NCBI GenBank assembly: GCA_035772405.1
Contig: JAYKKM010000496.1
Coordinates: 1,986,001-2,050,000, forward strand
Direction: 5' to 3'
Source of the DNA: Chrysogorgia sp. JL179-B06
Lineage: Eukaryota; Cnidaria; Anthozoa; Scleralcyonacea; Chrysogorgiidae
DNA length: 64,000 nucleotides
In this document: in pieces, positions 27,501 to 33,358 of the stretch
How positions within the stretch are numbered: position 1 is the stretch's first letter
How the letters are laid out: every line of letters begins with the position of its first letter
The notes under the pieces: model-generated
What the model was told of the DNA's origin: nothing
Databases searched by the model: none
Seen by the model: the letters and a program-made list of their open reading frames with translations, nothing else
Program-made: the position numbers and the translations under genes

Positions 27501-29973
27501 CACATACTTCAGCAACACAAACGTTCCAGGAGATCTAATTTTGTGTGTGTGTGATATTTGTCTAATTTTGTTCATGTTTAGTAATATAGCCTACGTGCTG
27601 TAGCTTGGGTGTCAGATGGCAGACAATCTATTTATCCCGTGGTGTGTTTATACTATACAGACATCGATCATGTTTTCAATATTTTATTCATGGGTTAATA
27701 AAAATCAAACTAAACATTGATATTAAATAAAGCTATAGGGTTTATTATAAACTATTCTGGTGTTATGTTTATACAATCGACTCTGATCGAAGATATTCAT
27801 TATTCAATGACAATGTAATAGAACAGGCTAACAGCATGTTGTCAGTTTTTTCAATTGAATTCCCGTAATATAAATCTAGAGATTTGCATCACTTTTGAAC
27901 AACTTTCGCCTAGGCCTAATCGATCTATTGAGCGGAGGTAAGACCCTGGGTACGAGGTTGTCTATTGCTATGCGTGTTTGAACCTTAGTTAATCAACGCG
28001 CAAATGTTTAATGTATTATAAACAACTAATAAGCCGCGAACAAGGTATTTATATGAGTATATCTTCGTGATCTAAAGCCTGTTCTAATTCTTCCTTCCAG
28101 ATTCTCTATACGTTATAAGTTGATGTTTTTAACTTTATTTCATATAATCCGCGAGACTTCTAATTTAGCCCAGTACAGGGTCGCAAGTACAAACTAGTAC
28201 ACAACGTAGCCTTCGCTCTGTCATAGGGCCTCATAGTGAGTTATCTCAAATTACTCAATTCTAGGAGTCAGAAGGTCGTTTCCCGTCTGGGCTAAGAAAC
28301 ATTTTTTAGTTTCAGAAACATTTCTGAGTTTGCGTTAAAAGCTTGAGTAGCAAACAATTTACTATATTAAAATAACCAAGCTGCAAGTTATATTTAATAT
28401 GTACACATAAAGTATATCTTATATAATCCAATATAATTGATGTTTTGCAGTATATATTATTCATTATATGTCGCGCACATGGCTGCCTATGAGGAAGTGC
28501 GACTGTCATGTCGAAGAAGAACGATGTGGAGAAAGAAATTATATATCTTAAATAATTATACGTCGCAAACAATCATCGGTATGGGAACCGCTTAGGAATG
28601 CATGTGTTACGATGGACAAATGAAGGGAGTAAATTAGAGAGACACTTTGCTGCTCTGATTAAGGCGGACAAGAGACTTTTATAACATTTGCGACTTTACT
28701 ACATCTACGACTTTAGGGGACTTTAACATTTACGACGCGGCAACCTCGACGACGCGGCCTTCAAAACGTCATGAAGTAGTTTGAATTTAAGCATTTGAAA
28801 GATGCCATCGTAAATTGGACTGCCGTATATGAGGTTTGTTTTATGACCTCCAAAATGCTCAAAGAACGCATAAATTTGCCGCTTTCTCTGCGACAAGACA
28901 AACAGAAGTCGATACCACCATATTGAACCGGAATTCATTCCATTTGCTCTCTCGAGTGTTGACGGATATTGTGATAATCGTGTATTTTTATTTGCATTAA
29001 TTTAACGTGTTCCAACTTGAACAGGGAGTGTTGACGAATATTGATTGAATCATGCATTTTTGTTTGCATTGTCTTTAATGCATCCCATGACCACACTTGA
29101 TACATTATTTTAAAATCGAAAGACCACGCACTTGGTCAGCAACATTATATAACTAAATTGTCATGTAAAGAAATTCACATAGAATATGTAAACCACAACT
29201 AAATTGTCATAGTCTAAAGAAAATCGAAATTTCCCTACCTGTCTTTCCACCTTGAGTGAGAAACGTTCCAGTGAAACTATCATTAGTGCAGTCCACTGAA
29301 ATTCTTCCACCACTCCCTCCACCACCAAAATTCCGTCCTAGTCCTCCAATTACCTCCATCGTACCATCACCAAAAAGTGTACCACATTCAACTGCAATAC
29401 CACCACCACTTCCACCACCGGATTTTCTGTCCGCATGTCCATGTTGTCCATTCACGCGAATTATGCCGTCAATAGTTGTCTGTGATCCACGAATCTTTAA
29501 AAGACCTCCGCCTTTTCCACCATTACCACCTTGACTACCAGCACGATTGGTATTTAAACTTGAACCATAAGGAACAAACTGATCAAAATTGACATTTCTA
29601 CCACTTTCTGCTCCACCACGGCCTCCATAGCTCCCACCAGAACTACCTTGGCCTGCTCCAGAGTTCGCATTTTGGTTGTAACCCATCACGAGAAACGGCC
29701 CAACTCCTGAGCGTAAACTCTGTAACAACTTCAAATGAATGCGTAGCTGTAGAATAAGTTGTCTCAAGAACGACATTGCTGCTGATGTCCAGACTCGTGT
29801 ATTTGTGGATTCCAGGAGAAAATCTACAAGGTGAGCTTATCCTGGTGTTATGATAAGTAGAACATAATGGCAGGTTAGCATTTACATCGTGTAACCCACT
29901 CACCAGAAATGCTACAAATACAAACAAAATGCATTGATTTCTTTTTCGAGAATCGAAAGCTAGTGTTAGCCAT
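4420..29973 (-). CDS. Large split gene for a secreted Gly-rich / discoidin / beta-repeat protein (overall span, 3' end outside window)
   Basis: Eight minus-strand exons are each bordered by AG acceptor and GT donor, and their phases join without conflict: exon 1 ends phase 1, exon 2 phase 0, exon 3 phase 0, exon 4 phase 1, exon 5 phase 1, exon 6 phase 0, exon 7 phase 1, exon 8 phase 0. The order is signal peptide, Cys-containing N-terminus, Gly-rich module, F5/8 type C (discoidin) domain, a GASGTVF segment, then a long beta-rich repeat region and a second Gly-rich module. Discoidin domains bind glycans or lipids outside cells, so a secreted or matrix adhesion protein is inferred. Exon 8 ends at a good donor, so further exons lie left of the window or were lost to the retroelements at 1-4.2 kb. 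No known gene name is recognised. Two one-base frame breaks in exon 1 leave open whether the allele is intact. Confidence 0.75.
5533..6084 (-). repeat. Two tandem 276-bp (92-codon) units inside exon 8
   Basis: The plus-strand motif gtcgacagtcataaatcc occurs at 5533 and 5809, and a one-base variant at 6085, a spacing of 276 bp each time. The encoded units share SIQVSGNLKIEKAVSIRGL, RTRNIVI, GVITLNS and GFMTVDF with only a few substitutions. The period is divisible by three, so duplication preserved the frame. The high DNA identity suggests recent duplication or gene conversion. Confidence 0.85.
7198..7517. mobile_element. 320-bp MITE with perfect 27-bp terminal inverted repeats and TTAA target duplication
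   Basis: The left end aggtgccgtcaagtccgttc (27 bp, 7198-7224) is an exact reverse complement of 7491-7517. TTAA stands at both borders (7194-7197 and 7518-7521). The inside has no transposase. TTAA duplication is typical of piggyBac-type elements, although the ends do not start with CCC, so the superfamily is uncertain. It sits in the intron 70 bp upstream of exon 8. Perfect ends indicate a recent insertion. Confidence 0.9.
7783..7822 (-). CDS. Exon 7 of the split gene (40 nt)
   Basis: The exon lies between the acceptor tattttaaag and the donor gtagag. It encodes VTQWNNFEQFKRS plus one base of a Gly/Ala codon. It is the only short exon I found that converts the phase-0 end of exon 6 into the phase-1 start of exon 8, giving ...SLQ-VTQWNNFEQFKRS-ATVTWF. 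Support is the splice sites and the phase fit only, because 13 residues carry no family signature. Confidence 0.55.
8155..8566. repeat. Foldback element with arms of about 160-200 bp
   Basis: Sequence from 8155 (cctatccgggttttggggat) inward to 8311 is repeated in inverted orientation from 8566 (gatagg) back to 8362, with a loop of about 50 bp. Matching landmarks include the inner cagtgaaatacaaag at 8288 against ctttttttgtatttcactg, and gacgtcaaagcaaggacacgcg against gcgtgtccctgctttgacgtc. The arms are imperfect, roughly 80% by eye. No coding capacity is seen. It lies in the intron between exons 6 and 7. Confidence 0.8.
8939..9045 (-). CDS. Exon 6 of the split gene (GASGTVF segment)
   Basis: The 107-nt exon is bounded by the acceptor cattattttag and the donor GTAAGT. 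It reads V-SNNEPGASGTVFRSY and goes on to KNGKKFNTLLVHNDFNSLQ. Gly-rich secreted proteins of this type usually continue directly from their Gly-rich block into such a GAxGTVF...LxVxN segment. Here a discoidin domain lies between the two. The start phase matches the single G left by exon 5, and the exon ends in phase 0. Confidence 0.8.
9046..10678. other. Intron DNA: short inverted repeats and a possible LINE tail, no gene seen
   Basis: A perfect 15-bp inverted repeat (ctactagtggtctat) is at 9089-9103 and 9149-9163. At about 10084-10125 the minus strand reads a weak hammerhead-like pattern (gatgacttt...aagtcgaaat). At 10545-10595 aaataaaccttttattattatt resembles a plus-strand LINE tail with an (ATT)n end. 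I find no convincing coding sequence. Confidence 0.5.
10679..11121. mobile_element. MITE-like element with imperfect terminal inverted repeats
   Basis: The left end (agggacc..., then ttaatcttgggaaacggcaa at 10694) matches the reverse complement of the right end (ttaatcccgggaaacggcaa, ending near 11103, then ...agagacc). Internal cggcaaac motifs repeat near both ends. There is no open frame for a transposase. Exact borders and target duplication are uncertain. Confidence 0.65.
11160..11440 (-). mobile_element. tRNA-derived SINE fragment (3' part of head plus body)
   Basis: On the minus strand agaaggttgcaggttcgattc followed by ctgtccggtgctcag gives a tRNA T-arm with a B-box (GGTTCGATTCC). The body follows: ttattttctggggatatgag, gatcgtctatgtatcgtc, ctactccaagc. 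The same body is present at 15263-15375 and the same head at 14662-14737, so this is one SINE family with several pieces in the window. Confidence 0.65.
11505..11529 (-). ncRNA. Hammerhead-like ribozyme core (minus strand)
   Basis: The minus strand reads CCGATGAG, then CTGT-gga-ACAG as a closed stem II, then CGAAAC. This is the hammerhead core order with one change (CC for CU at the first positions). Minimal hammerheads are established in the terminal repeats of Penelope-like elements. This one lies just before a plus-strand Penelope-like element but points the other way, so it may come from another copy. Confidence 0.5.
11602..14196 (+). mobile_element. Penelope-like retroelement with GIY-YIG endonuclease, frameshifted
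   Basis: Plus-strand frames 11602-12063, 11991-12908, 12977-13363, 13463-13906 and about 13902-14196 make one decayed polyprotein. The reverse transcriptase shows VIKPADKGGAVVVW, FLPKIHKPNNPGRPIVS, GVAMGTKMGPSYANLFVG and FGRFIDDCLG (catalytic Asp pair), then SFLDILISI. The C-terminal endonuclease follows. The LPKIHK and GTKMGPSYANLF blocks plus GIY-YIG are diagnostic for Penelope-like elements (Penelope/Poseidon type). Near 12850-12900 the expected FDV-x-SLYT block reads FDQLSSPYT, and the frame shifts there. The copy is inactive. It lies in the intron between exons 5 and 6, opposite to the host gene. Confidence 0.92.
13896..14196 (+). pseudogene. GIY-YIG endonuclease domain of the Penelope-like element, with an internal stop
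   Basis: The frame reads TNIIYCISCDKCPKIYIGETG, RRLSDRFAEHLRS and KPVARHFNSSNH, the paired-Cys and YIGxTxRxLxxRxxEH pattern of Penelope-like GIY-YIG nucleases. A TAG follows GGNDNR (about 14116), and the frame resumes with QEKRLIFKLGTTHPLGLN, the usual C-terminal end. In this protein the domain makes the nick that primes integration. The stop and upstream shifts mark it as dead. Confidence 0.88.
14500..14540 (+). ncRNA. Hammerhead-like ribozyme core at the 3' end of the Penelope-like element
   Basis: Bases 14507-14513 are CTGATGA. They are followed by A, a GGGC-tcc-GCTC stem II (one G-U pair) and GAAAC at 14526-14530. The core is in the plus orientation, the same strand as the Penelope-like ORFs that end 310 bp upstream. 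Hammerheads in Penelope-like terminal repeats are established; the extra A before stem II is shared with the copy at 16394. Activity is not shown. Confidence 0.6.
14662..14790 (+). mobile_element. tRNA-derived SINE (head intact, short body)
   Basis: Bases 14662-14737 form a tRNA-like head. The acceptor ends agtcttg and cgggact pair over seven positions with two G-U pairs. The A-box region is tagctcaacggttagag and the B-box is ggttcgattcc. No CCA or proper anticodon arm was resolved, and a body (aaatattttctgaggatttgagcttgacgc) follows as in the other copies, so it is a SINE and not a working tRNA gene. Confidence 0.7.
14933..14980 (-). CDS. Exon 5 of the split gene (48 nt linker)
   Basis: It is bordered by the acceptor aaaatttcag and the donor GTAAGT. 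With the C left over from exon 4 it reads P-SPSKPNCIHYSPATS and leaves one G, which matches exon 6. It follows directly on the discoidin domain, and its single Cys may pair with another Cys. Both flanking introns are phase 1. Confidence 0.75.
15069..15222 (-). CDS. Exon 4 of the split gene: C-terminal third of the discoidin domain
   Basis: Acceptor ttgatttcag, donor GTAGGT. It encodes EWDELKVFSGNSDVSSVVKN, then LFLVPVSMSSIRIYPKTWN and SMIALRIELYQN. The VFxGNxD...V.N.F..P...IRIxPxxW...ALRxEL pattern is the conserved end of F5/8 type C domains. The usual terminal GC is replaced by QN. Using GTAGGT as donor (and not the GTCATC four bases further) is what makes the phase agree with exon 5. Confidence 0.88.
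15263..15353. repeat. SINE-body inverted repeat (palindromic)
   Basis: gacggacgatacatggacga running right from 15263 is mirrored by tcgtccatgtatcgtctgtc ending at 15353, around a short centre with tatcctca / tgaggata. The sequence equals the SINE body after the tRNA head seen at 14662, in both orientations, so two copies or a fold-back joined here. It lies 40 bp upstream of exon 4. Confidence 0.75.
15375..15644. mobile_element. Foldback element flanked by a 22-bp direct repeat
   Basis: The flanks cactacaacagtgtatatat (22 bp, 15375-15396 and 15623-15644) are identical direct repeats. Between them are inverted arms of about 75 bp (15401-15473 against 15510-15580) that start with agaaatagaaaac and contain tataaacacgagtggaagtt. 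The direct repeat may be a long target duplication or part of an older repeat. No gene is inside. Confidence 0.75.
15846..15986 (-). CDS. Exon 3 of the split gene: central third of the discoidin domain
   Basis: Acceptor ttatatttag, donor GTATGT; 47 codons, phase 0 at both ends. It reads INLGTTKYITGIATQGSQRS, then GGRNYVRTYTLQFATGRFSS and SSWKWYK. The V/I-x-LG...ITGIATQG...YVxxYxLxF...W..Y pattern is the core of F5/8 type C domains. It joins exon 2 (GEYLQ) to exon 4 (EWDEL) in the expected order. Confidence 0.9.
16330..16610 (-). mobile_element. Dispersed repeat, copy 1, with hammerhead-like core (likely Penelope-like terminal sequence)
   Basis: About 280 bp here align by eye with 58150-58450 in the same orientation (shared aaagttttttgaacgtaact, gttactgtcca, tctagtgtcttcatca, gtggattagtggt). 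On the minus strand 16425-16394 read CTGATGA, A, GACAC...GTGTC, GAAAC, a complete hammerhead-like core with a perfect 5-bp stem II. That order and the family context suggest a Penelope-like terminal repeat. No ORF is attached. Confidence 0.65.
16721..16755 (+). repeat. Short repeat shared in inverted orientation with 19563-19595
   Basis: gtcgggattaggccccaaca and the following ggctttgcgaactga occur here on the plus strand and at about 19563-19595 on the minus strand, where they form the 5' edge of an L2-like LINE. This may mark a shared 5' leader of that LINE family or a template-switch junction. Confidence 0.6.
17534..17730. repeat. Foldback element with ends ttagcctcctccgcaggc
   Basis: ttagcctcctccgcaggc at 17534 is mirrored by gcctgcggaggaggctaa ending at 17730. 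A second matching block, ttccgagtcaaatagcttccaagg, opposes ccttggaagcgatttgactcgg. A related end (ttagcctcctccacaggc) occurs at about 63178. No gene is inside. Confidence 0.75.
17877..19609 (-). mobile_element. L2/CR1-like LINE, 5'-truncated, intact reverse transcriptase frame
   Basis: A 526-residue minus-strand frame covers the reverse transcriptase to the natural C-terminus: YRPISNVAFLSKTLERVVAT, SAYRHFHSTETALLR, VVLVLLDLSSAFDTIDH, FGVPQGSVLGSLLFSLF and the catalytic SAMMYADDTQVHI. Then come LQRVQNTAARLVT, LHWLPVRLRITFK and, near the end, GERSFAVAAPRLWNELP with FKSYLKTHLF. The 3' untranslated part ends in a (TTA)n-type tail (plus-strand aat repeats at 17877-17895), as L2-like elements do. 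The endonuclease part is missing. This is one of the best-preserved retroelements here. It lies in intron 2, in the same orientation as the host gene. Confidence 0.92.
20214..20843. mobile_element. Large foldback element (about 630 bp, arms about 260 bp)
   Basis: ggcatggctcttgacttcga at 20214 is mirrored by tcgaagtcaagagccaatgcc ending at 20843. Inner landmarks also mirror: tttccatggcaacaaggtca / tgaccttgttgtcatggaaa, and cagcgcaatttgatg / catcaaattacgctg. Arms are about 85-90% alike by eye with a central unpaired part of about 100 bp. No ORF. Such foldback or MITE elements need a transposase supplied elsewhere. Confidence 0.85.
20844..23206. other. Intron 2 DNA without a recognised gene
   Basis: Contains (CACAA)n at about 21255-21288 and a widespread-looking motif at 22270-22325 (tatatagcgcctataac...aagcgctttacaat), similar to aaagcgctatataagaatta at about 17433. 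No frame in this stretch resembles a known protein and no exon could be recognised. Confidence 0.5.
23207..23394 (-). CDS. Exon 2 of the split gene: N-terminal third of the discoidin domain
   Basis: Acceptor atattttttag, donor GTAGGT; 188 nt. With the G left by exon 1 it reads E-ENMVSLGIQSGHYGMDASS, then VKRVSEQYNRYYYRYYYY and SATNARLYGSGAWMPYTSRY, GEYLQ. LGxxSGxxxxxxxxxS...ARLxGxGAWxP...YLQ is the start of F5/8 type C domains. An unusual Tyr run (YYYRYYYY) sits in the loop that varies between discoidin domains. The typical leading Cys is absent. Confidence 0.9.
23450..24115. repeat. AT-rich minisatellite, about 60-bp unit, about ten copies
   Basis: The unit contains gaggtatataacttatataa, then cttaatatattatatgttat and aaatagtaaat. 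Copies differ by a few substitutions and small indels. It starts about 60 bp upstream of exon 2 and adds length variation to intron 1. No coding potential. Confidence 0.9.
24377..24575. repeat. Two (ATT)n microsatellites
   Basis: Runs of ATT cover about 24377-24425 and 24529-24572. A short frame at 24140-24343 before them (DRTRALLLGRHVHGPL, LKRIFEFRVFQVRNKIYK) has no recognised relative. aatttcaataaagtttccat before the second run resembles a LINE tail with AATAAA. Confidence 0.75.
24852..27141 (-). mobile_element. R2-type (restriction-like endonuclease) non-LTR retrotransposon copy B, heavily broken
   Basis: Minus-strand pieces run from 27141 to 24852. They show RYPLWFSEGKTKLTPKPGEF with QRPITCLNNMYK (26908-27141), then MAWIDVKKAYDSVDHGWL (26635-26883). 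GLPQGYALCPVIYA and the catalytic LLYVDDLKVF follow (26310-26613), then a thumb region with DKGGRGLCSVENEYKLT (25636-26190). The zinc region reads CRLCGKAAESLAYVLAGFS, in which the expected His and last Cys are Tyr and Phe. Last is an endonuclease-like VDARFVDHKSKKVMAVEMS (24852-25325). It is related to, but clearly diverged from, copy A at 1-2110. Many frame changes and the lost zinc ligands show it is dead. It lies in intron 1 of the split gene. Confidence 0.85.
27142..29238. other. Intron 1 DNA without a recognised gene
   Basis: A tRNA-like remnant may lie near 28250-28300 (gtcgtttcccgtctgggcta). At 28960-29095 a block of about 55 bp (gagtgttgacggatattg...) is duplicated imperfectly. A 71-codon minus frame at 28723-28938 (GGHKTNLIYGSPIYDGIFQM) matches nothing I recognise and is probably chance. 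Confidence 0.5.
29239..29973 (-). CDS. Exon 1 of the split gene: signal peptide and first Gly-rich module
   Basis: The best start is the ATG at 29971-29973, reading MANTSFRFSKKKSMHF, which flows into the hydrophobic VFVAFLVSGL only if one base is skipped near 29925. The mature part NLPLCSTYHNTRISSPCRF has two Cys. A second one-base shift near 29705 is needed to pass from SFEVVTEFTLRS to GVGPFLVMGYNQ. The Gly-rich module follows: GSSGGSYGGRGG, FVPYGSSLNTNRAGSQGG, KSGGGSGGGIAVECG and FGGGGSGGRISVDC. The donor GTAGGG follows GGKT, phase 1. The two frame breaks could be assembly indels or real damage. Confidence 0.8.
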
Positions 29974-30572
29974 TCGGTTTGTTCATATACCGTAAGCTAC
30001 ACTACTCCATTTTTACAAACTCTTCTGTTTAAAGCATACTAGAAGTTCTTCTCACATGAAAAGTTAATAAGTACTGAAGTTTGATAGGTTCAGGAAGAAC
30101 AATAAATACATTGACTGCAGGGGACCATAATTACGTAAGCTGATCCCGCGTGCATATAATATTTCACAATTTAATGATACTTTTCCCGGGGGATGACTGC
30201 TTATGGCAAAATACGACCACATCAGCTATGACTACGTGAAACATATGTATTGTATTTGTATTTGTATTTGTATTTTATTTCCTATATTTTCATGTCCAAG
30301 ACCAATTTGCATCAACTCTATTTGCTCTCCGGGCGGAAAGTTGCCCAGGCTCTCATTACTGAAACCTTTTCCAACGGATCTACCAGGCAGTACAATGGTC
30401 TCAACATCCGTTTTAGGGACTGGCGTTTTATTCACCGTGCTCTCCTTAATTGCCTTCCTCTAAATAATGTCAAGAAACCGGTGGTCTAATGCCAGCCCAA
30501 AGAAATTGGGCTAAAATTGCTGTATAATAATAATATAATAATGGTCAATTATATGTATATGAAAAATTTGAC

Positions 30573-30648
30573 TGCCCCAACCGGGAATCGAACCCGAGGT
30601 CTCCAAATCAACGCATCGGCGCTCTAACCACTGAGCTATTATTGAGAC
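30573..30648 (-). tRNA. tRNA-like sequence (left member of a divergent pair), repeat-derived
   Basis: On the minus strand gtctcaataatagctcagtg begins the unit and ggttcgattcccggttgggg ends it. The acceptor stem and T-arm pair well; the D-arm (GCTC...GAGC) is intact apart from two extra bases before it. The anticodon arm (CCGAT / TTTGG around GCGTTGA) is mispaired and lacks U33, so this is a tRNA-derived repeat and probably not a working tRNA. It carries the same leader and tail as 30870-30940. Confidence 0.55.
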
Positions 30649-30869
30649 ACTGTCAGAACAGTCAAACATCATCTACATATGTTTGATCATTAATAAACCC
30701 TCTCTTCATCTAAAATTGTTCTAAAGCCTCCTGGTGGTGATAAGCTCGCTTCTTGAGGAAGTCCTGCGAGAGGCTTCGCTCTACTTAGTCGAAGATGAGA
30801 TGTCTTCCTAGTGTAGAGATTTGAGAGTCGGGGCGATGTATAAATATGATGTTTGACTGTTCTGACCGT

Positions 30870-30940
30870 GTCTCAATAGCTCAGTGGTTAGAGCGCCGAT
30901 TGCGATTCGGAGACCTCGGGTTCGATTGTTGGTTGGAGCA
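30870..30940 (+). tRNA. tRNA-like sequence (right member of a divergent pair), degenerate
   Basis: gtctcaatagctcagtggtt, then agagcgccgattgcgattcg and a damaged T-arm (ggttcgattgttggttggag). It is preceded by the conserved leader gagatttgagagtcggggcg ... gatgtttgactgttctgac, and followed by cagtcagatttttcatat. The other member of the pair is at 30573-30648 on the opposite strand, about 220 bp away. Confidence 0.5.
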
Positions 30941-31027
30941 GTCAGATTTTTCATATACATATATTTGATCATTATATATATTACATATATACTATTGATC
31001 ATTACATATAATATTAATATAATATTA

Positions 31028-31096
31028 TCCAGGTCTAGTGGTTACCACACTTGTCTATGAGCAGGTTGACACAGGTTCAAATCCTGGGTCGGCCCT
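31028..31096 (+). tRNA. tRNA-like head of another SINE family
   Basis: tccaggtctagtggttacca supplies an A-box-like region and acaggttcaaatcctgggtc a B-box (GGTTCAAATCC). It is followed by ggccctccactcagggtctt and a body that ends near 31250, where cctgttggggtattccg occurs. No clean anticodon arm was found, so SINE origin is more likely than a functional tRNA. Confidence 0.45.
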
Positions 31097-31307
31097 CCAC
31101 TCAGGGTCTTAAAAATAATCGAGGAGAAAGTGCTGCCTAATTTGCAATAATATCAGCAAATGGTAAGCCTTTAGGGTCTTCTCGGATAACGACCTTAAAT
31201 CGTAGGCCCTCGGAACCCCTATCAATTGGGATTCCAGCCTGTTGGGGTATTCCGTTCACGAGTGATAATTAAATATAAGTTGTTATTTCGTTCAAGAGTG
31301 ATAAATA

Positions 31308-32339
31308 TTAAGAAACTATACTGGTTAGATGTTGGTACAGCTGGATGGGTTCTTGCATCAACAACCTCGTATCTAGGGTCTTATATCCGCTCGGCGACGG
31401 GCGGGGAGCGGAGATAAGTCCCTGGGTACGAGATTGTACCATCAACTGGTTATATTTTGTTTTACGTCTGGTAATCGTGAGCCTCAATGAATCTGGTAAT
31501 TTCTCCAGCAACGACGGCACAACGATACCAGAGTAGGTTTTCTCATCTATACTCCCAGTGCTACCAGACCACGGTGCTCTACCTCCACTGTGTCGAACAG
31601 AATTAAACAGGAGCCACTTGTCTTTTAACAGTTCGTTAACATGGGCCCTCTCAATCGCCGTCTTTTTCCCGAACCTTCGTTTTAACAATTCTATAACTGC
31701 CGCGTCGTAATTGTCAGACGTCAGATAAAAAACCAGCGATACTCGTTCTGGCAGAACCATCAATCTGCAGTCCGCGTAGATAAGAAACTACTTATCTATT
31801 TTGGGCAGTGTTTCGTTTTCAAGAATGGCACTGTTGTAAGAGTCCCAGAACTCTTGCCATTCCTTTACTTTTCCCGAGAACTTTCTCACCTCGAGTTTTG
31901 GCAATCTTGCTTTGCAGTTTTTCGCTGTCGCTGTTGTCGCAATACTCATTTCGGTCATCGAGGTATCTGGGCTACCTTGTGTGTTCGTCGGGTCGACGGA
32001 TTCACACTTCAGTTCGATACCCAACACGTCTCTCGCCTTCATCACCATATTGTATTAGCAGTCTCAAGCCCTCGGCTTCTTCTATTTCTTCAATTAAGCT
32101 TTCATCTTCTGCGGTATCTTCTTCGGAAAGAAATTCTAAAATCTCATTAGGTATCTAGCTTCTTCATCGTCTCCATTTTTACATTTTTTCTTCCAAAGCT
32201 ACATTACTTTTCTCGAGGCTAGCACACACTTTCTCTCATTGTCATAACTTTCAACGATCTCGTTCGTTGGGTCAATGAGCTTTACCGCATGACTCCGATG
32301 ACCTCCACGAACTTTTCTTTTCTTTGCTAGGTCAGACAT
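31308..32339 (-). mobile_element. BEL/Pao LTR-retrotransposon gag remnant
   Basis: Minus-strand reading starts at the ATG 32337-32339 (MSDLAKKRKVRGGHRSHAVK) and breaks after about 45 codons. It resumes at 32048 with KLEVRKFSGKVKEWQEFWDS and YNSAILENETLPKIDK, then at 31763 with DNYDAAVIELLKRRFGKKTA, IERAHVNELLK and GIVVPSLLEKLPDSLRLTI. LPKLxxxxFxGxxxxWxxFWxxF...L.. and LLxxRFG..xxI are the gag (DUF1759-type) signature of BEL/Pao elements. Internal pieces are missing and frames change, and no pol or LTR was found. Confidence 0.85.
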
Positions 32340-33358
32340 TTCGTTGGTCTATGTCACATATGAAAAAGTTCCAATTCCATATATGAAATATTTTTTTTCA
32401 CATGTGAAATGACATATGAAATTTTCGTAAGGGATGATACACTTCAACAGTTTATATACTTCCTATATTTACAACGTCACTACATTTACCACAACAGTGT
32501 TCCGTTTCCTACTTACTACAAACCGATTTCTATATCGATAGCTATATAGCAATTTATCTTCCCATTGACTATGACAAGTTCGTTCAATTACCTATGTCAT
32601 TGTGGAACTAATCACACATCCTTTTCTTATGCGTGCAACCTACAGTAATGATGCATGAATCTTGTGGTTTGGACAACTTACAATTTACATGACTGACATA
32701 AACAACCTAATTATAGATATGCTTTCCTCAACAACACTTTCTTCAACAGATACTAGTGGATGACATATCTCCCACATTCACTACATGCAGCAATGTATAT
32801 ACCTGTACAGCTCTGCGTAGTCACGGAATCTCTTAGGCTAAGAGAAGGTATCATCGAACCAGCACCTGTAGTTTATAATGCCGGTCTAAATTTGATGCAT
32901 TACTTTCTTCATCGCCAAAGAGAACACAATTAAGGCAAAAAGTCCCATTCAACTCTTTGAGTAAGTGAGCCAAGGGAATTCTAAGAACCACCTGTGTTGA
33001 AACGTTCTAGCAGAACCATTTACAGGGTAGACCAAAATCAGCATTTGGCTGAGAAATACATGTATTGGTTAACAACTTATACTTTTTCTCATAACTAAGA
33101 CTTTTAACATGTGAACGAAAGTTTCCAATGTCATCTTTGATGTTGCTTTGCAGATCCAGATTATTTTCATGACTGCATACTGAAGAGGATGATGGCTGGT
33201 TTTAAAAGAGCTTCAGGTGACACATGATCATCAATTGTGGTAGCAGATTAAGATGAACAGTGGGATTCGTCTAATGGCTTGCATGGGTACTTTCACAGTA
33301 GTATGAGCAATTGTAAGCTGCTTTATCTTGCTTGTTTGTTTGTTTGTTTGTATATATA
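32340..33358. other. Intergenic DNA without a recognised gene
   Basis: AT-rich sequence with no frame above about 65 codons. I see no splice-bounded exon or named repeat. It separates the gag remnant from the minisatellite. Confidence 0.5.

Noticed and set aside
28723..28938. A 71-codon minus frame
   Set aside because: No family resemblance and no splice support with the neighbouring exons.
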